Source: Pandoraea sp. (GTDB taxonomy: Bacteria > Pseudomonadota > Gammaproteobacteria > Burkholderiales > Burkholderiaceae). From it: a stretch of 64,000 nucleotides of DNA. The position numbers were made by a program, and so were the translations under genes. Where the stretch lies: the NCBI RefSeq assembly GCF_004297875.1, contig NZ_SCSK01000067.1, positions 62,001 to 126,000 on the forward strand, written 5' to 3'. Positions within the stretch are counted from its first letter, which is position 1. Each line of letters starts with the position of its first letter. Shown piece after piece: positions 25,206 to 32,664 of this stretch. The notes below the pieces were generated by a model. That model made no database searches and was not told the origin of the DNA. It was given only the letters and a program-made list of their open reading frames with translations.

Positions 25206-25234
25206 TTGAGAAAATGGGAAAAACCCGATAAAAT
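25206..25234 (+). promoter_or_regulatory. Predicted promoter of rpsF-priB-rpsR-rplI
   Basis: TTGAGA (25206-25211), exactly 17 bp, TAAAAT (25229-25234); predicted start near 25241. The perfect palindrome AAACCGCGGTTT (25191-25202) lies just upstream of the -35 and may be a regulator site or the end of the LysR transcript. Confidence 0.65.
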
Positions 25235-25252
25235 CAAGCGTTTTGCAACCTT

Positions 25253-25280
25253 GCCGCACTGGTCTTGGCGCCCAGGTGGC
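25253..25280 (+). promoter_or_regulatory. Structured leader before rpsF (candidate S6:S18 autoregulatory RNA)
   Basis: GCC (25253-25255) pairs with GGC (25278-25280), and CTGG (25259-25262) with CCAG (25272-25275), giving an interrupted stem with an internal bulge around GCA / GT and a loop. It ends 10 nt before the rpsF ribosome binding site. Many bacteria control rpsF with a bulged hairpin bound by S6:S18; whether this one carries the required determinants needs covariance analysis. Confidence 0.35.
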
Positions 25281-25300
25281 TTTATCCATAAGGAGCGTAC

Positions 25301-25678
25301 ATGCGTCATTACGAAATCGTATTTATCGTCCACCCCGATCAAAGCGAGCAGGTGCCTGCGATGATCGAGCGGTACCGTGGCATGGTGGAAGCCCGTCAGG
25401 GCAAGATCCACCGCGTCGAGGACTGGGGTCGTCGGCAACTGGCCTACATGATCGAAAAGCTCGCCAAGGCGCACTATGTGTGCATGAATATCGAGTGCGA
25501 TCAGGAGACCCTGGATGAGCTGGAACACGCGTTCAAGTTCAACGACGCCGTGTTGCGCCATCTTTTCATCAAGATGAAGAAAGCGGAAACCGCGCCTTCG
25601 CCGATGATGAAGGAAGTGCAGCGCGAAGAGGCTCGCAAGGCCCAGCCGGCGGCCAGCACTGAAGCGCCCGCCGCCTGA
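25301..25678 (+). CDS. rpsF: 30S ribosomal protein S6
   Basis: S6 (125 aa), a 30S platform protein that binds with S18. Standard sequence MRHYEIVFIVHPDQSEQVPAM...IHRVEDWGRRQLAYMIEKL, ending in an Ala/Glu-rich tail that is longer than in minimal S6. ATG 25301 has AAGGAG upstream. First gene of the S6-PriB-S18-L9 operon with a clear promoter. Confidence 0.98.
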   Translation: MRHYEIVFIVHPDQSEQVPAMIERYRGMVEARQGKIHRVEDWGRRQLAYMIEKLAKAHYVCMNIECDQETLDELEHAFKFNDAVLRHLFIKMKKAETAPSPMMKEVQREEARKAQPAASTEAPAA

Positions 25679-25740
25679 GCGACAAACCAGGATTAGCGAC
25701 TACACCAGGACATGATGCGCGCTTTGCGCGGGTTGCGGGA

Positions 25741-26040
25741 GTGAACCGGTTACAGCTTGAAGCCAGTGTCGTCGAAATGGGGCCTTTGCGATACACCCCA
25801 GCGGGTATTCCCGCCGTCGAGTGCACACTGACGCATGCCGGATCGGCACTCGAAGCAGGTACGCCGCGTCAGATCGAATTCAATATTTCTGCGGTTGCAT
25901 TGGGCGAAATCGTTGAACGCGTGATGACGCTGGGACTGGGGCAACCGGTCCGGCTGAGTGGATTTCTGGCTCGCAAGTATCGTAACAGCCGCACCTTGGT
26001 GTTTCACATTACAGCATTGCAAGAAATTGGAAGGGATTGA
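25741..26040 (+). CDS. priB: Primosomal replication protein N (PriB)
   Basis: PriB (99 aa), an OB-fold ssDNA-binding protein that works with PriA and DnaT to reload DnaB at collapsed forks. The sequence (NRLQLEASVVEMGPLRYTPAGIP, VERVMTLGLGQPVRLSGFLARKY) shows the single-stranded-DNA-binding OB fold; a PriB between rpsF and rpsR is typical of beta- and gamma-proteobacteria. GTG start at 25741, preceded by GGGAG; a small CGCGC-TTT-GCGCG hairpin lies just upstream (25718-25730). Its stop overlaps the region of the rpsR ribosome binding site. Confidence 0.93.
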   Translation: MNRLQLEASVVEMGPLRYTPAGIPAVECTLTHAGSALEAGTPRQIEFNISAVALGEIVERVMTLGLGQPVRLSGFLARKYRNSRTLVFHITALQEIGRD

Positions 26041-26042
26041 AC

Positions 26043-26327
26043 ATGCCACGTCCTAACGGTAAAGGTAACAAAAAATTCGACCGCCGCCGCCAACAGCAGA
26101 ATCCGCTGTTCAAGCGCAAGAAATTCTGCCGCTTCACGGTCGCCGGTGTCGAACAGATCGATTACAAAGACATCGAAACGCTGAAAGATTTCATCGGCGA
26201 TAACGGCAAGATCACGCCGGCCCGTCTGACGGGTACCAAGGCTCACTATCAGCGTCAGCTCGACACCGCGATCAAGCGTGCGCGCTTCCTGGCCCTGTTG
26301 CCTTATACCGATCTGCACTCGGCTTAA
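26043..26327 (+). CDS. rpsR: 30S ribosomal protein S18
   Basis: S18 (94 aa), binding partner of S6 on the 30S platform. Diagnostic: FKRKKFCRFTVAG, DYKDIETLKDFIGDNGKITPAR and KRARFLALLPYTD. ATG 26043 lies 2 nt after priB with AAGGG inside the priB end, so translation is coupled. An upstream in-frame TTG would add only two residues. Confidence 0.98.
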   Translation: MPRPNGKGNKKFDRRRQQQNPLFKRKKFCRFTVAGVEQIDYKDIETLKDFIGDNGKITPARLTGTKAHYQRQLDTAIKRARFLALLPYTDLHSA

Positions 26328-26357
26328 TCGGCTGACGGCTGCTAAGGAGAATTCAAG

Positions 26358-26810
26358 ATGCAAGTGATTTTGCTGGAGAAAGTGGTCAACCTGGGTAACT
26401 TGGGCGACGTCGTTCGCGTCAAGGACGGCTTCGCGCGCAATTTCCTGATTCCTCAGAAAAAAGCCCGCCGTGCCACCGACGTCGCGATGAAGGAATTCGA
26501 AGCGCGTCGCGCCGAGCTGGAAAAGGCTGCTGCCGAGAAGCTGGCGGCTGCGCAGAGCCAGGGCGAGAAGCTCAGCGGCCTGACCGTGCAAATCGTGCAG
26601 AAGGCTGGTGTTGATGGGCGCCTGTTCGGGTCGGTCACCAACGCCGACATTGCCGAAGCGCTGCAAAAGCAGGATTTCGCTGTCGAGAAAATGCAAGTCC
26701 GCCTGCCGAATGGCCCGCTCAAGACCGTGGGCGACTTCCCGGTTCAAGTGTCTCTGCACACCGACGTGCTGGTCGATGTAACGGTATCAGTGTTGGGCGA
26801 GCACGTGTAA
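26358..26810 (+). CDS. rplI: 50S ribosomal protein L9
   Basis: L9 (150 aa). The N-terminal domain MQVILLEKVVNLGNLGDVVRVKDGFARNFLIP is canonical, followed by the long connecting helix (about 42-75) and the C-terminal 23S-binding domain. AAGGAG precedes the ATG. Last gene of the operon, followed by a strong terminator. Confidence 0.98.
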   Translation: MQVILLEKVVNLGNLGDVVRVKDGFARNFLIPQKKARRATDVAMKEFEARRAELEKAAAEKLAAAQSQGEKLSGLTVQIVQKAGVDGRLFGSVTNADIAEALQKQDFAVEKMQVRLPNGPLKTVGDFPVQVSLHTDVLVDVTVSVLGEHV

Positions 26811-26827
26811 GCGTCACTCAGCCCCGC

Positions 26828-26863
26828 AAAGGCAGAACACGGGTGACCGGTTCTGCCTTTTTT
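26828..26863 (+). terminator. Rho-independent terminator of the rpsF operon
   Basis: AAAGGCAGAAC (26828-26838) and GTTCTGCCTTT (26850-26860) form an 11-bp stem, followed by T residues to 26863. Confidence 0.88.
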
Positions 26864-26917
26864 ATTTGCCGATGATTTTCCGCCCCCGAGCTCGTGGGCA
26901 TGCCCGCGGCGCAACGC

Positions 26918-26923
26918 TATAAT
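26918..26923 (+). promoter_or_regulatory. Perfect -10 element 8 bp before dnaB (candidate leaderless start)
   Basis: TATAAT at 26918-26923 would start transcription near 26930, while the dnaB ATG is at 26932. No good -35 is visible and the sequence between is CTCCCTCC, without a Shine-Dalgarno. Confidence 0.45.
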
Positions 26924-26931
26924 CTCCCTCC

Positions 26932-28299
26932 ATGAATGCCCCAGACCCCCAGCTCGAATCCCTGAAAGTCCCGCCGCACTCGATCGAGGCAGAGCAATCC
27001 GTGCTCGGCGGCCTGTTGCTCGATAACAGTGCCTGGGACCGCGTCGGCGACTTCCTGGGGGAACACGATTTTTACCGCTACGATCACCGGCTGATTTACC
27101 AGCACATTGGTCGGCTGGTCGCGCAGGATCGTCCCGCTGACGTGATTACTGTGTACGAATCGCTGACCACTGCCGGCAAGGCCGAAGAGGTGGGCGGTCT
27201 GGCGTACATCAATGCGCTGGCGCAGAACACCCCGAGCGCCGCCAATATCCGGCGCTATGCGGAAATCGTGCGCGATCGGGCGGTGCTGCGCAAGCTGGTC
27301 TCGGTGGCCGACGAGATCGCCAGCGACGCATTCAACCCACAGGGCAAGGAAGTCCGGCAGATGCTCGACGAAGCCGAGTCAAAAGTATTTGCCATCGCCG
27401 AGGAGGGCGCGCGCGGGAATCAGGGTTTTCTGGAGCTGCAACCCTTGCTCGCGCAGGTGGTTGAGCGGATCGACGAGCTTTATCACAGCGAGAACCAGAA
27501 TGACGTAACCGGCGTGCCGACCGGCTTTACCGATCTGGACCGGATGACCTCGGGCCTGCAGGGCGGCGATCTGGTCATTGTGGCCGGCCGACCCTCGATG
27601 GGTAAAACAACGTTCTCGATGAACATCGGCGAACACATCGCGGTCGAGGAGGGGCTACCGGTAGCGGTATTTTCGATGGAAATGCCGGGCACCCAGCTTG
27701 CCATGCGGATGTTGGGCTCGGTCGGTCGTCTCGATCAGCATCGGTTGCGTACCGGCAGGCTGACCGATGAGGACTGGCCCAAGCTAACGCACGCGATGCA
27801 GAAAATGAACGACACGCAGCTTTTCGTCGACGAAACGCCAGCGCTCAATCCGATGGAACTGCGTGCGCGCGCGCGGCGTTTGGCTCGCCAGTGCGGCAAA
27901 CTGGGCCTGATCATCATCGATTATTTGCAGCTGATGTCCGGCTCCAGTTCCGGGGAAAACCGGGCCACGGAAATCTCGGAGATCTCGCGCTCACTCAAGG
28001 CCCTGGCCAAGGAGTTGAATGTTCCTGTAATTGCCCTGTCGCAGCTCAACCGCGGTTTGGAGCAACGCCCGAACAAGCGACCCGTGATGTCGGATTTGCG
28101 TGAATCCGGCGCCATCGAGCAGGACGCCGACGTAATTCTCTTTATCTACCGCGACGAAGTTTACAACCCGGATTCGCCTGACAAGGGGACGGCGGAAATC
28201 ATCATCGGCAAACAGCGTAACGGGCCGATCGGTACAGTGAGGCTGACTTTCATCGGCGCATATACCAAATTCGACAATTTCGCCGGGCAGAACTACTGA
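26932..28299 (+). CDS. dnaB: Replicative DNA helicase DnaB
   Basis: DnaB (455 aa), the hexameric 5'-3' helicase of the replication fork. The N-terminal collar domain (PHSIEAEQSVLGGLLLDN...) is followed by a RecA-like ATPase domain with Walker A GRPSMGKT (219-226), Walker B LIIIDYLQLM and arginine-finger region EISRSLKALAKEL; the C-terminal DRESGAIEQDADVI-type block is standard. No intein is inserted. A -10 element directly before the ATG suggests a leaderless transcript. Independent of the upstream ribosomal operon because of the terminator at 26828. Confidence 0.97.
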   Translation: MNAPDPQLESLKVPPHSIEAEQSVLGGLLLDNSAWDRVGDFLGEHDFYRYDHRLIYQHIGRLVAQDRPADVITVYESLTTAGKAEEVGGLAYINALAQNTPSAANIRRYAEIVRDRAVLRKLVSVADEIASDAFNPQGKEVRQMLDEAESKVFAIAEEGARGNQGFLELQPLLAQVVERIDELYHSENQNDVTGVPTGFTDLDRMTSGLQGGDLVIVAGRPSMGKTTFSMNIGEHIAVEEGLPVAVFSMEMPGTQLAMRMLGSVGRLDQHRLRTGRLTDEDWPKLTHAMQKMNDTQLFVDETPALNPMELRARARRLARQCGKLGLIIIDYLQLMSGSSSGENRATEISEISRSLKALAKELNVPVIALSQLNRGLEQRPNKRPVMSDLRESGAIEQDADVILFIYRDEVYNPDSPDKGTAEIIIGKQRNGPIGTVRLTFIGAYTKFDNFAGQNY

Positions 28300-28315
28300 T
28301 GTCGGACGCCGGAAG

Positions 28316-29080
28316 TCAATAGGCGTTGCTGGCAAAACGCGCGATCGGGTCGCTATCGTTACCGTCATTCTTGCCGGCACGATCGCTCGCCGGCGTGTTA
28401 TCGGCTTGCGCCGGCTGAGTGACCGCGGGCGATTGGGGCTGGGGCTCCGGCTGCGCGACCTGTGCCGTGGGCGCAGAACGCGCCTCCAGCGTGCCGACCT
28501 CGGCGGGAGCACGCTGTGCGGCCACGCGCCGCGCGCCGTTGTAATGCGCAATCCAATAGGGGAGATTCATGTTCGCAAGGCTGACCGTGCCGCCGGTTTT
28601 GGGGGCGTGGACGAATAAACCTTTGCCGACATAGATACCGACATGGGAGTCGGGGCGACCGTCGGTATCGAAAAATACCAGATCTCCCGAGGCAAGATTC
28701 TGAGGACTGACTGGTGCGCCGATCGTGCTCATTTGCGCGGCCGTGCGCGGCAGATCGACCCCCGCGGCCCGCTGCACGACGTACTTCACCAGGCCACTGC
28801 AATCGAAGCCGGAGGCAGGCGTATTACCGCCCCAGCGATAAGGCACGCCAACCAGTCCCATGGCTTCGAGCGTAATCTCTTCTTGTCCGGCGCTATGATC
28901 GGCACCGAATGGGCCGGTGCGATAGCCGTAGCTCGACGCGTGGCGAGACGTTGGCACGCTCGAGCAGGCCGCCAGCAAAGAGGCTGTTGCCAGCGCCGCC
29001 AGCAACCGATGTGCTTTGAGGCCGCGGCAAGAAGCAATGGATGGTAAGCCCGACGAGCCAGGCGATAACGTGACCGGCAT
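28316..29080 (-). CDS. NlpC/P60-family cell-wall hydrolase lipoprotein
   Basis: Secreted lipoprotein (254 aa) with an NlpC/P60 peptidoglycan endopeptidase domain. A hydrophobic signal (about 22-38) ends in lipobox LAAC with Cys39. The catalytic domain (about 65-180) has Cys94 in GFDCSGLV, His146 in SHVGIYVG and a further His158; VPYRWGG is conserved. A low-complexity Pro/Gln/Ala tail (about 195-240) follows. It probably cleaves peptide crosslinks in the envelope, like Spr/MepS. The ATG at 29080 lacks a Shine-Dalgarno and gives a long pre-signal segment, so the true start may be slightly downstream. Confidence 0.85.
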   Translation of the reverse strand: MPVTLSPGSSGLPSIASCRGLKAHRLLAALATASLLAACSSVPTSRHASSYGYRTGPFGADHSAGQEEITLEAMGLVGVPYRWGGNTPASGFDCSGLVKYVVQRAAGVDLPRTAAQMSTIGAPVSPQNLASGDLVFFDTDGRPDSHVGIYVGKGLFVHAPKTGGTVSLANMNLPYWIAHYNGARRVAAQRAPAEVGTLEARSAPTAQVAQPEPQPQSPAVTQPAQADNTPASDRAGKNDGNDSDPIARFASNAY

Positions 29081-29225
29081 TGAATGTTATTCACGCGTTA
29101 CGTCAGATATCTCGCATAGTACGTTGTTTTTTTTGAGATTGGAGGTTTTGGTATATTTTCCCGGCAACGATGCGCGGATTTTGTCGCTTTATCGTCACAA
29201 CGCATGATCGATCGCGCTCAATGAA

Positions 29226-29256
29226 AATGGCGCCCCTCTTGCGAGCGGGCGCCATT
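29226..29256 (-). terminator. Probable terminator of phoH
   Basis: AATGGCGCCC (29226-29235) and GGGCGCCATT (29247-29256) form a perfect 10-bp stem with an 11-nt loop. Read in the phoH direction it is followed by TTTTC, a weak T tract. The AT-rich 29081-29225 between it and the NlpC gene shows no other feature. Confidence 0.6.
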
Positions 29257-29273
29257 GGACCGGCGTTTTGCGG

Positions 29274-30953
29274 CTAGAGAATTTCGGCCGCGTAGTCGGC
29301 CAGACGGGAGCGCTCGCCGCGCGCCAGCGTAATATGGCCGCTGTGTCCCCAGCCTTTGAAGCGGTCGACCACGTAGGTCAGTCCTGAACTGCCCTCTGTC
29401 AGGTAAGGCGTATCGATTTGCGAGATATTGCCCAGACAAATAAGCTTGGTGCCCGGGCCGGCCCGGGTAACGAGCGTCTTCATCTGTTTGGGAGTCAGGT
29501 TCTGCGCTTCATCGATGATGACGAACTTGTTGACGAAGGTTCGGCCTCGCATGAAATTCATGCTTTTGACTTTCAGGCGGGTACGGATCAGCTCCTGGGT
29601 GGCCGCGCGGCCCCATTCTCCGGCAGTGTCGTCGGTCTTTTGCAGGACTTCGAGATTATCGTCGAAGGCGCCCATCCAGGGCTGCATTTTCTCCTCCTCG
29701 GTACCGGGCAGAAAGCCGATATCCTCGCCAACCGGAACCGTGGCGCGCGTCACGATAATTTCGTTGTAACGCTTGTCGTCAAGCACCTGCGCCAACCCGG
29801 CGGCAAGCGCGAGCAGCGTCTTGCCGGTACCCGCCTGGCCCAACAGGGTGATGAAATCGACCTCCGGATTCATCAGCAGGTTAAGTGCGAAATTCTGTTC
29901 CCGGTTGCGTGCGGTGATACCCCAAACGTTGTTTTTGTGGTGCCCGTAGTCGCGCAGGGTCTGCAGCAGCGCCGTCTTGCCGTTGATTTCCCTGACTTGG
30001 GCATAGAACGGCGCTTCACCATTGGCCGACTCCAGATAAACGAACTGGTTGATCAGAAAGGCAGCGCATAGTGGTCCGGTGACGCGATAGAACGTGGTGC
30101 CGGAGCGATTGTCCTGCCAGCTTTCCATTCCTTTGCCGTGCCGCGTCCAGAAGTCCTGCGGCAATGCCATTACGCCGGAATACAACAGGTCGCTGTCCTC
30201 CAGCACCTTGTCGTTGAAATAATCTTCAGCCGGCAGGCCCAATGCATGCGCCTTGACCCGCATGTTGATGTCTTTCGACACCAGCACGACCTGCCGATCC
30301 AGGTGCTTGTTCTGCAGGGCGCGCACAACGCCCAGAATCTGATTGTCCGCTTTGCCTTGTGGCAAACCCTCGAGCGGCTCCGCTTGCGGTAGATCGGTCT
30401 GAAAGTAAAGTCGGCCCCGCGCTTCCTGGTTGCCCAGGCGAGACAGCAAAATGCCATCGGCCATCGACTTGGTGCTTTCCGCGACCAGCAGCGCATCCAG
30501 TGTCCGGCTCACCTGCCTCGCGTTGCGGGCGACTTCCGACATGCCCTTCTTGTGATTGTCGAGTTCCTCCAGCGTCATCATCGGCAGATAGACGTCATGT
30601 TCCTCGAAGCGGAACAGGCTGGTCGGGTCGTGCATCAGAACGTTGGTGTCCAGCACGAACAGCTTGGCTGGTTCGGCGGCTTTCTGACGGGCCGCGCGGC
30701 GGGCCTTGGTGGCTGTTTTCTCCAATTCGCCGGATTTCTCCAGGCTGATGGAAGACACCGGCGCTCGGGCGACCGGGTTGCGGCTTTGTGGCGCCGAGGG
30801 GGCGCTGGCTTGGCCTCCGCTTTCGCTCAGGGACGCATGTTCTGCGGCAGGGACGGGCTTCTTTGTGTCGGTACGAGAGGGTTTCAGACGAGTTGAGAAC
30901 TGATCCGGGGTCAAAAGCGAGCCCGGTTTAGTCGGGGCGGGTGGCAGAGGCAT
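29274..30953 (-). CDS. PhoH-like ATPase with N-terminal PIN domain
   Basis: PIN-PhoH fusion (559 aa) of the YlaK/PhoH2 type, in which a PIN ribonuclease is joined to a PhoH ATPase; related proteins act as RNA helicase/ribonucleases. After a disordered, Ser/Pro-rich start (1-95) come the PIN domain (from KLFVLDTNVLMHDP, with the acidic cluster of its active site) and the PhoH domain with Walker A GQAGTGKT and Walker B FVIIDEAQNL. ATG 30953 has GGGA upstream and marks the end of the leader hairpins; a longer start at 31073 would translate those hairpins. Substrate and role are unknown. Confidence 0.88.
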   Translation of the reverse strand: MPLPPAPTKPGSLLTPDQFSTRLKPSRTDTKKPVPAAEHASLSESGGQASAPSAPQSRNPVARAPVSSISLEKSGELEKTATKARRAARQKAAEPAKLFVLDTNVLMHDPTSLFRFEEHDVYLPMMTLEELDNHKKGMSEVARNARQVSRTLDALLVAESTKSMADGILLSRLGNQEARGRLYFQTDLPQAEPLEGLPQGKADNQILGVVRALQNKHLDRQVVLVSKDINMRVKAHALGLPAEDYFNDKVLEDSDLLYSGVMALPQDFWTRHGKGMESWQDNRSGTTFYRVTGPLCAAFLINQFVYLESANGEAPFYAQVREINGKTALLQTLRDYGHHKNNVWGITARNREQNFALNLLMNPEVDFITLLGQAGTGKTLLALAAGLAQVLDDKRYNEIIVTRATVPVGEDIGFLPGTEEEKMQPWMGAFDDNLEVLQKTDDTAGEWGRAATQELIRTRLKVKSMNFMRGRTFVNKFVIIDEAQNLTPKQMKTLVTRAGPGTKLICLGNISQIDTPYLTEGSSGLTYVVDRFKGWGHSGHITLARGERSRLADYAAEIL

Positions 30954-30981
30954 AGATTTCCCGTTCAAGTAGTACACCAGC

Positions 30982-31007
30982 CTCCGGCGCAACGTGCTGC
31001 GCCGGAG
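30982..31007 (-). other. Leader hairpin upstream of phoH
   Basis: CTCCGGCGCA (30982-30991) and TGCGCCGGAG (30998-31007) form a perfect 10-bp stem, loop ACGTGC, 29 nt before the phoH start. Confidence 0.55.
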
Positions 31008-31010
31008 CAA

Positions 31011-31049
31011 CAAAAAGCCGCCTGCCCGGACGCTCCGGAGAGGCGGCTT
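31011..31049 (-). terminator. Terminator between the peroxiredoxin gene and phoH
   Basis: AAGCCGCCT (31015-31023) and AGGCGGCTT (31041-31049) with an inner CCGGA/TCCGG stem; on the minus strand it is followed by TTTTTG. It would end the bcp/arn transcript, or act as attenuator for phoH. Confidence 0.75.
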
Positions 31050-31140
31050 GCCCGCGTGACGCCGCTGCTGCATCGTTGCGGCGCCGACAACCTTTGAGTT
31101 CTTCGTTGCGCTCGATCATTACGATCGACTATAACGCCAC

Positions 31141-31602
31141 TTATAACGCTTGTACAGCAGCCAGCACATCCGCGACATGTCCAGGCACCTTGATGCCACG
31201 CCACTCCTGGCGAAGCACTCCGTCGGCATCGATCAGGAAGCTGCTGCGCTCGATACCCCGTACTTCTTTGCCATACATTTTTTTCATCTTGATGACATCG
31301 AACAATTGACATACCGCCTCATCCTGATCAGACACCAGGGGGAATGGCAGTCCGAGCTTGTTCTTGAAATTGTCGTGGGATTTGAGGCTGTCACGGGAGA
31401 TCCCGATGATTTCCGCGCCGGCCTGTTTGAATTTCGGGTACAGATCGCGAAATTCCATGCCCTCGGCGGTACATCCGGGCGTGTTGTCCTTCGGATAGAA
31501 ATAGACGACCAGCTTGGTGCCTCGGTGGGCGCTCAACGAAAAATCTCCGCCAGTGGCGGGGGCGCTGAAATCGGGCACGGGTTTGTTGAGTACGACCGTC
31601 AA
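31141..31602 (-). CDS. bcp: Thiol peroxidase / peroxiredoxin Bcp
   Basis: Bcp/PrxQ-type peroxiredoxin (153 aa) reducing peroxides through a cysteine sulfenate. The peroxidatic Cys44 lies in DNTPGCTAEGMEFRDL; the E. coli-type resolving Cys five residues on is absent (Gly-Met there), and the only later Cys is in AVCQLFDV, so the resolving step may differ. I chose TTG 31602 (MTVVLNKPVPDF) because AAGGAG stands 6 nt before it; longer readings would overlap arnD. It follows arnD by 56 bp on the same strand and may share its transcript. Confidence 0.9.
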   Translation of the reverse strand: MTVVLNKPVPDFSAPATGGDFSLSAHRGTKLVVYFYPKDNTPGCTAEGMEFRDLYPKFKQAGAEIIGISRDSLKSHDNFKNKLGLPFPLVSDQDEAVCQLFDVIKMKKMYGKEVRGIERSSFLIDADGVLRQEWRGIKVPGHVADVLAAVQAL

Positions 31603-31658
31603 AATGCGCTCCTTTTTATGTAGGGACTGGGGCCCCCAGGGTATCGACGCTGCCGCGC

Positions 31659-32567
31659 TCACGCTTGCGCTGCTGCGCCTTGCAAAATCAACTCGCCTGC
31701 ACGTCCAGGAATTTCCCCCCAGACTACAGGACATGCCGGGAGTGAGTGAGTATCCAGAGTCGCATAATAATCGCCCATGGAGACGAGTTGGTGACCTTGG
31801 CGCTGCCAGCCGGCGAGCAGCTCGCCGAAGATCGGCGCCAACTTTTGACCCTCGAGTTCGGCATGCAGAGTAAAGACATGATTCTGCATGGAATTCTCGG
31901 TGCGGGCGAGTATGTCGGCCGCCACCGCCGCGGCGTCGCGCCCATCGACCCCGAGCAACTCATCCAGTGTCGGCAGCGTCGTGGGCAACTGGACGTGCGA
32001 TAACCGTTTGCCGCCGACGATCGGGAAATGGGGATGGGTTCCTCGACCGTCGGATGCGTAGCGCAACTGCCAGGCGTCCAATTGAGCAAAGGCGAAGTCG
32101 TTCATTTGCCAGCCTGCCGCGCCATGGGTCGCGGGCGGCTCGCCAAAGATGTCGGCGAAGCGCTGGTAGGCAAGCGACATTTGGCGTTGTGTCCAGGCAC
32201 CATCGCGCAGACGCACATTATCCTGCCAGTAAACGTGATCCCATGTGTGGATGCCGATTTCATGCCCGGTGGCCTGCGTCGCATGCATCTGCGCGGCTGC
32301 GCGACGGCCAATGTCAGGACCTGGCAGCAACGTGCCATACAGCAGCGTTTTGATGCCGTAATGCTCGAGCACCGAAGTGCGGGATACTTTCTGCAGAAAT
32401 CCGGGCCGGAAAACCCGTTTGAGCGCCCAACCCGTGTGATCCGGACCCAGGCTGAACAAAAATGTCGCGCGCGCTCTGGCCTGCTCGAGCAAGCCCAGCA
32501 GCGTGGGAACGCCTTCCCGGGTGCCGCGTAGCGTATCGACGTCGATTTTGAGGGCGATGATGGCCAT
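31659..32567 (-). CDS. arnD: ArnD: Ara4FN-undecaprenyl-phosphate deformylase
   Basis: Polysaccharide-deacetylase-fold enzyme (302 aa) that removes the formyl group from undecaprenyl-phosphate Ara4FN. The NodB motifs KIDVDT (metal-binding Asp) and IHTWDHVYW (metal-binding His) are present, and GTHPHFPI plus FTLHAELEGQ match ArnD. It is the last arn gene in the transcript. A strong 8-bp hairpin (32582-32601) lies 14 nt before the ATG and no Shine-Dalgarno is seen, so translation may be weak or coupled. Confidence 0.93.
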   Translation of the reverse strand: MAIIALKIDVDTLRGTREGVPTLLGLLEQARARATFLFSLGPDHTGWALKRVFRPGFLQKVSRTSVLEHYGIKTLLYGTLLPGPDIGRRAAAQMHATQATGHEIGIHTWDHVYWQDNVRLRDGAWTQRQMSLAYQRFADIFGEPPATHGAAGWQMNDFAFAQLDAWQLRYASDGRGTHPHFPIVGGKRLSHVQLPTTLPTLDELLGVDGRDAAAVAADILARTENSMQNHVFTLHAELEGQKLAPIFGELLAGWQRQGHQLVSMGDYYATLDTHSLPACPVVWGEIPGRAGELILQGAAAQA

Positions 32568-32581
32568 GATTTATGGTGGAG

Positions 32582-32601
32582 GGGCGCCCGACTGGGCGCC
32601 C
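32582..32601 (-). other. Strong hairpin just upstream of arnD
   Basis: GGGCGCCC (32582-32589) and GGGCGCCC (32594-32601) pair perfectly around loop GACT, in the arn mRNA directly before the arnD start. It also lies close to the expected ribosome binding site. Confidence 0.5.
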
Positions 32602-32664
32602 GGCAGCCCGCGCGCGCATGTCCCGCGGCATGGGCGCGGTGATGAGTGTTTCCGGCGCGCCGGA

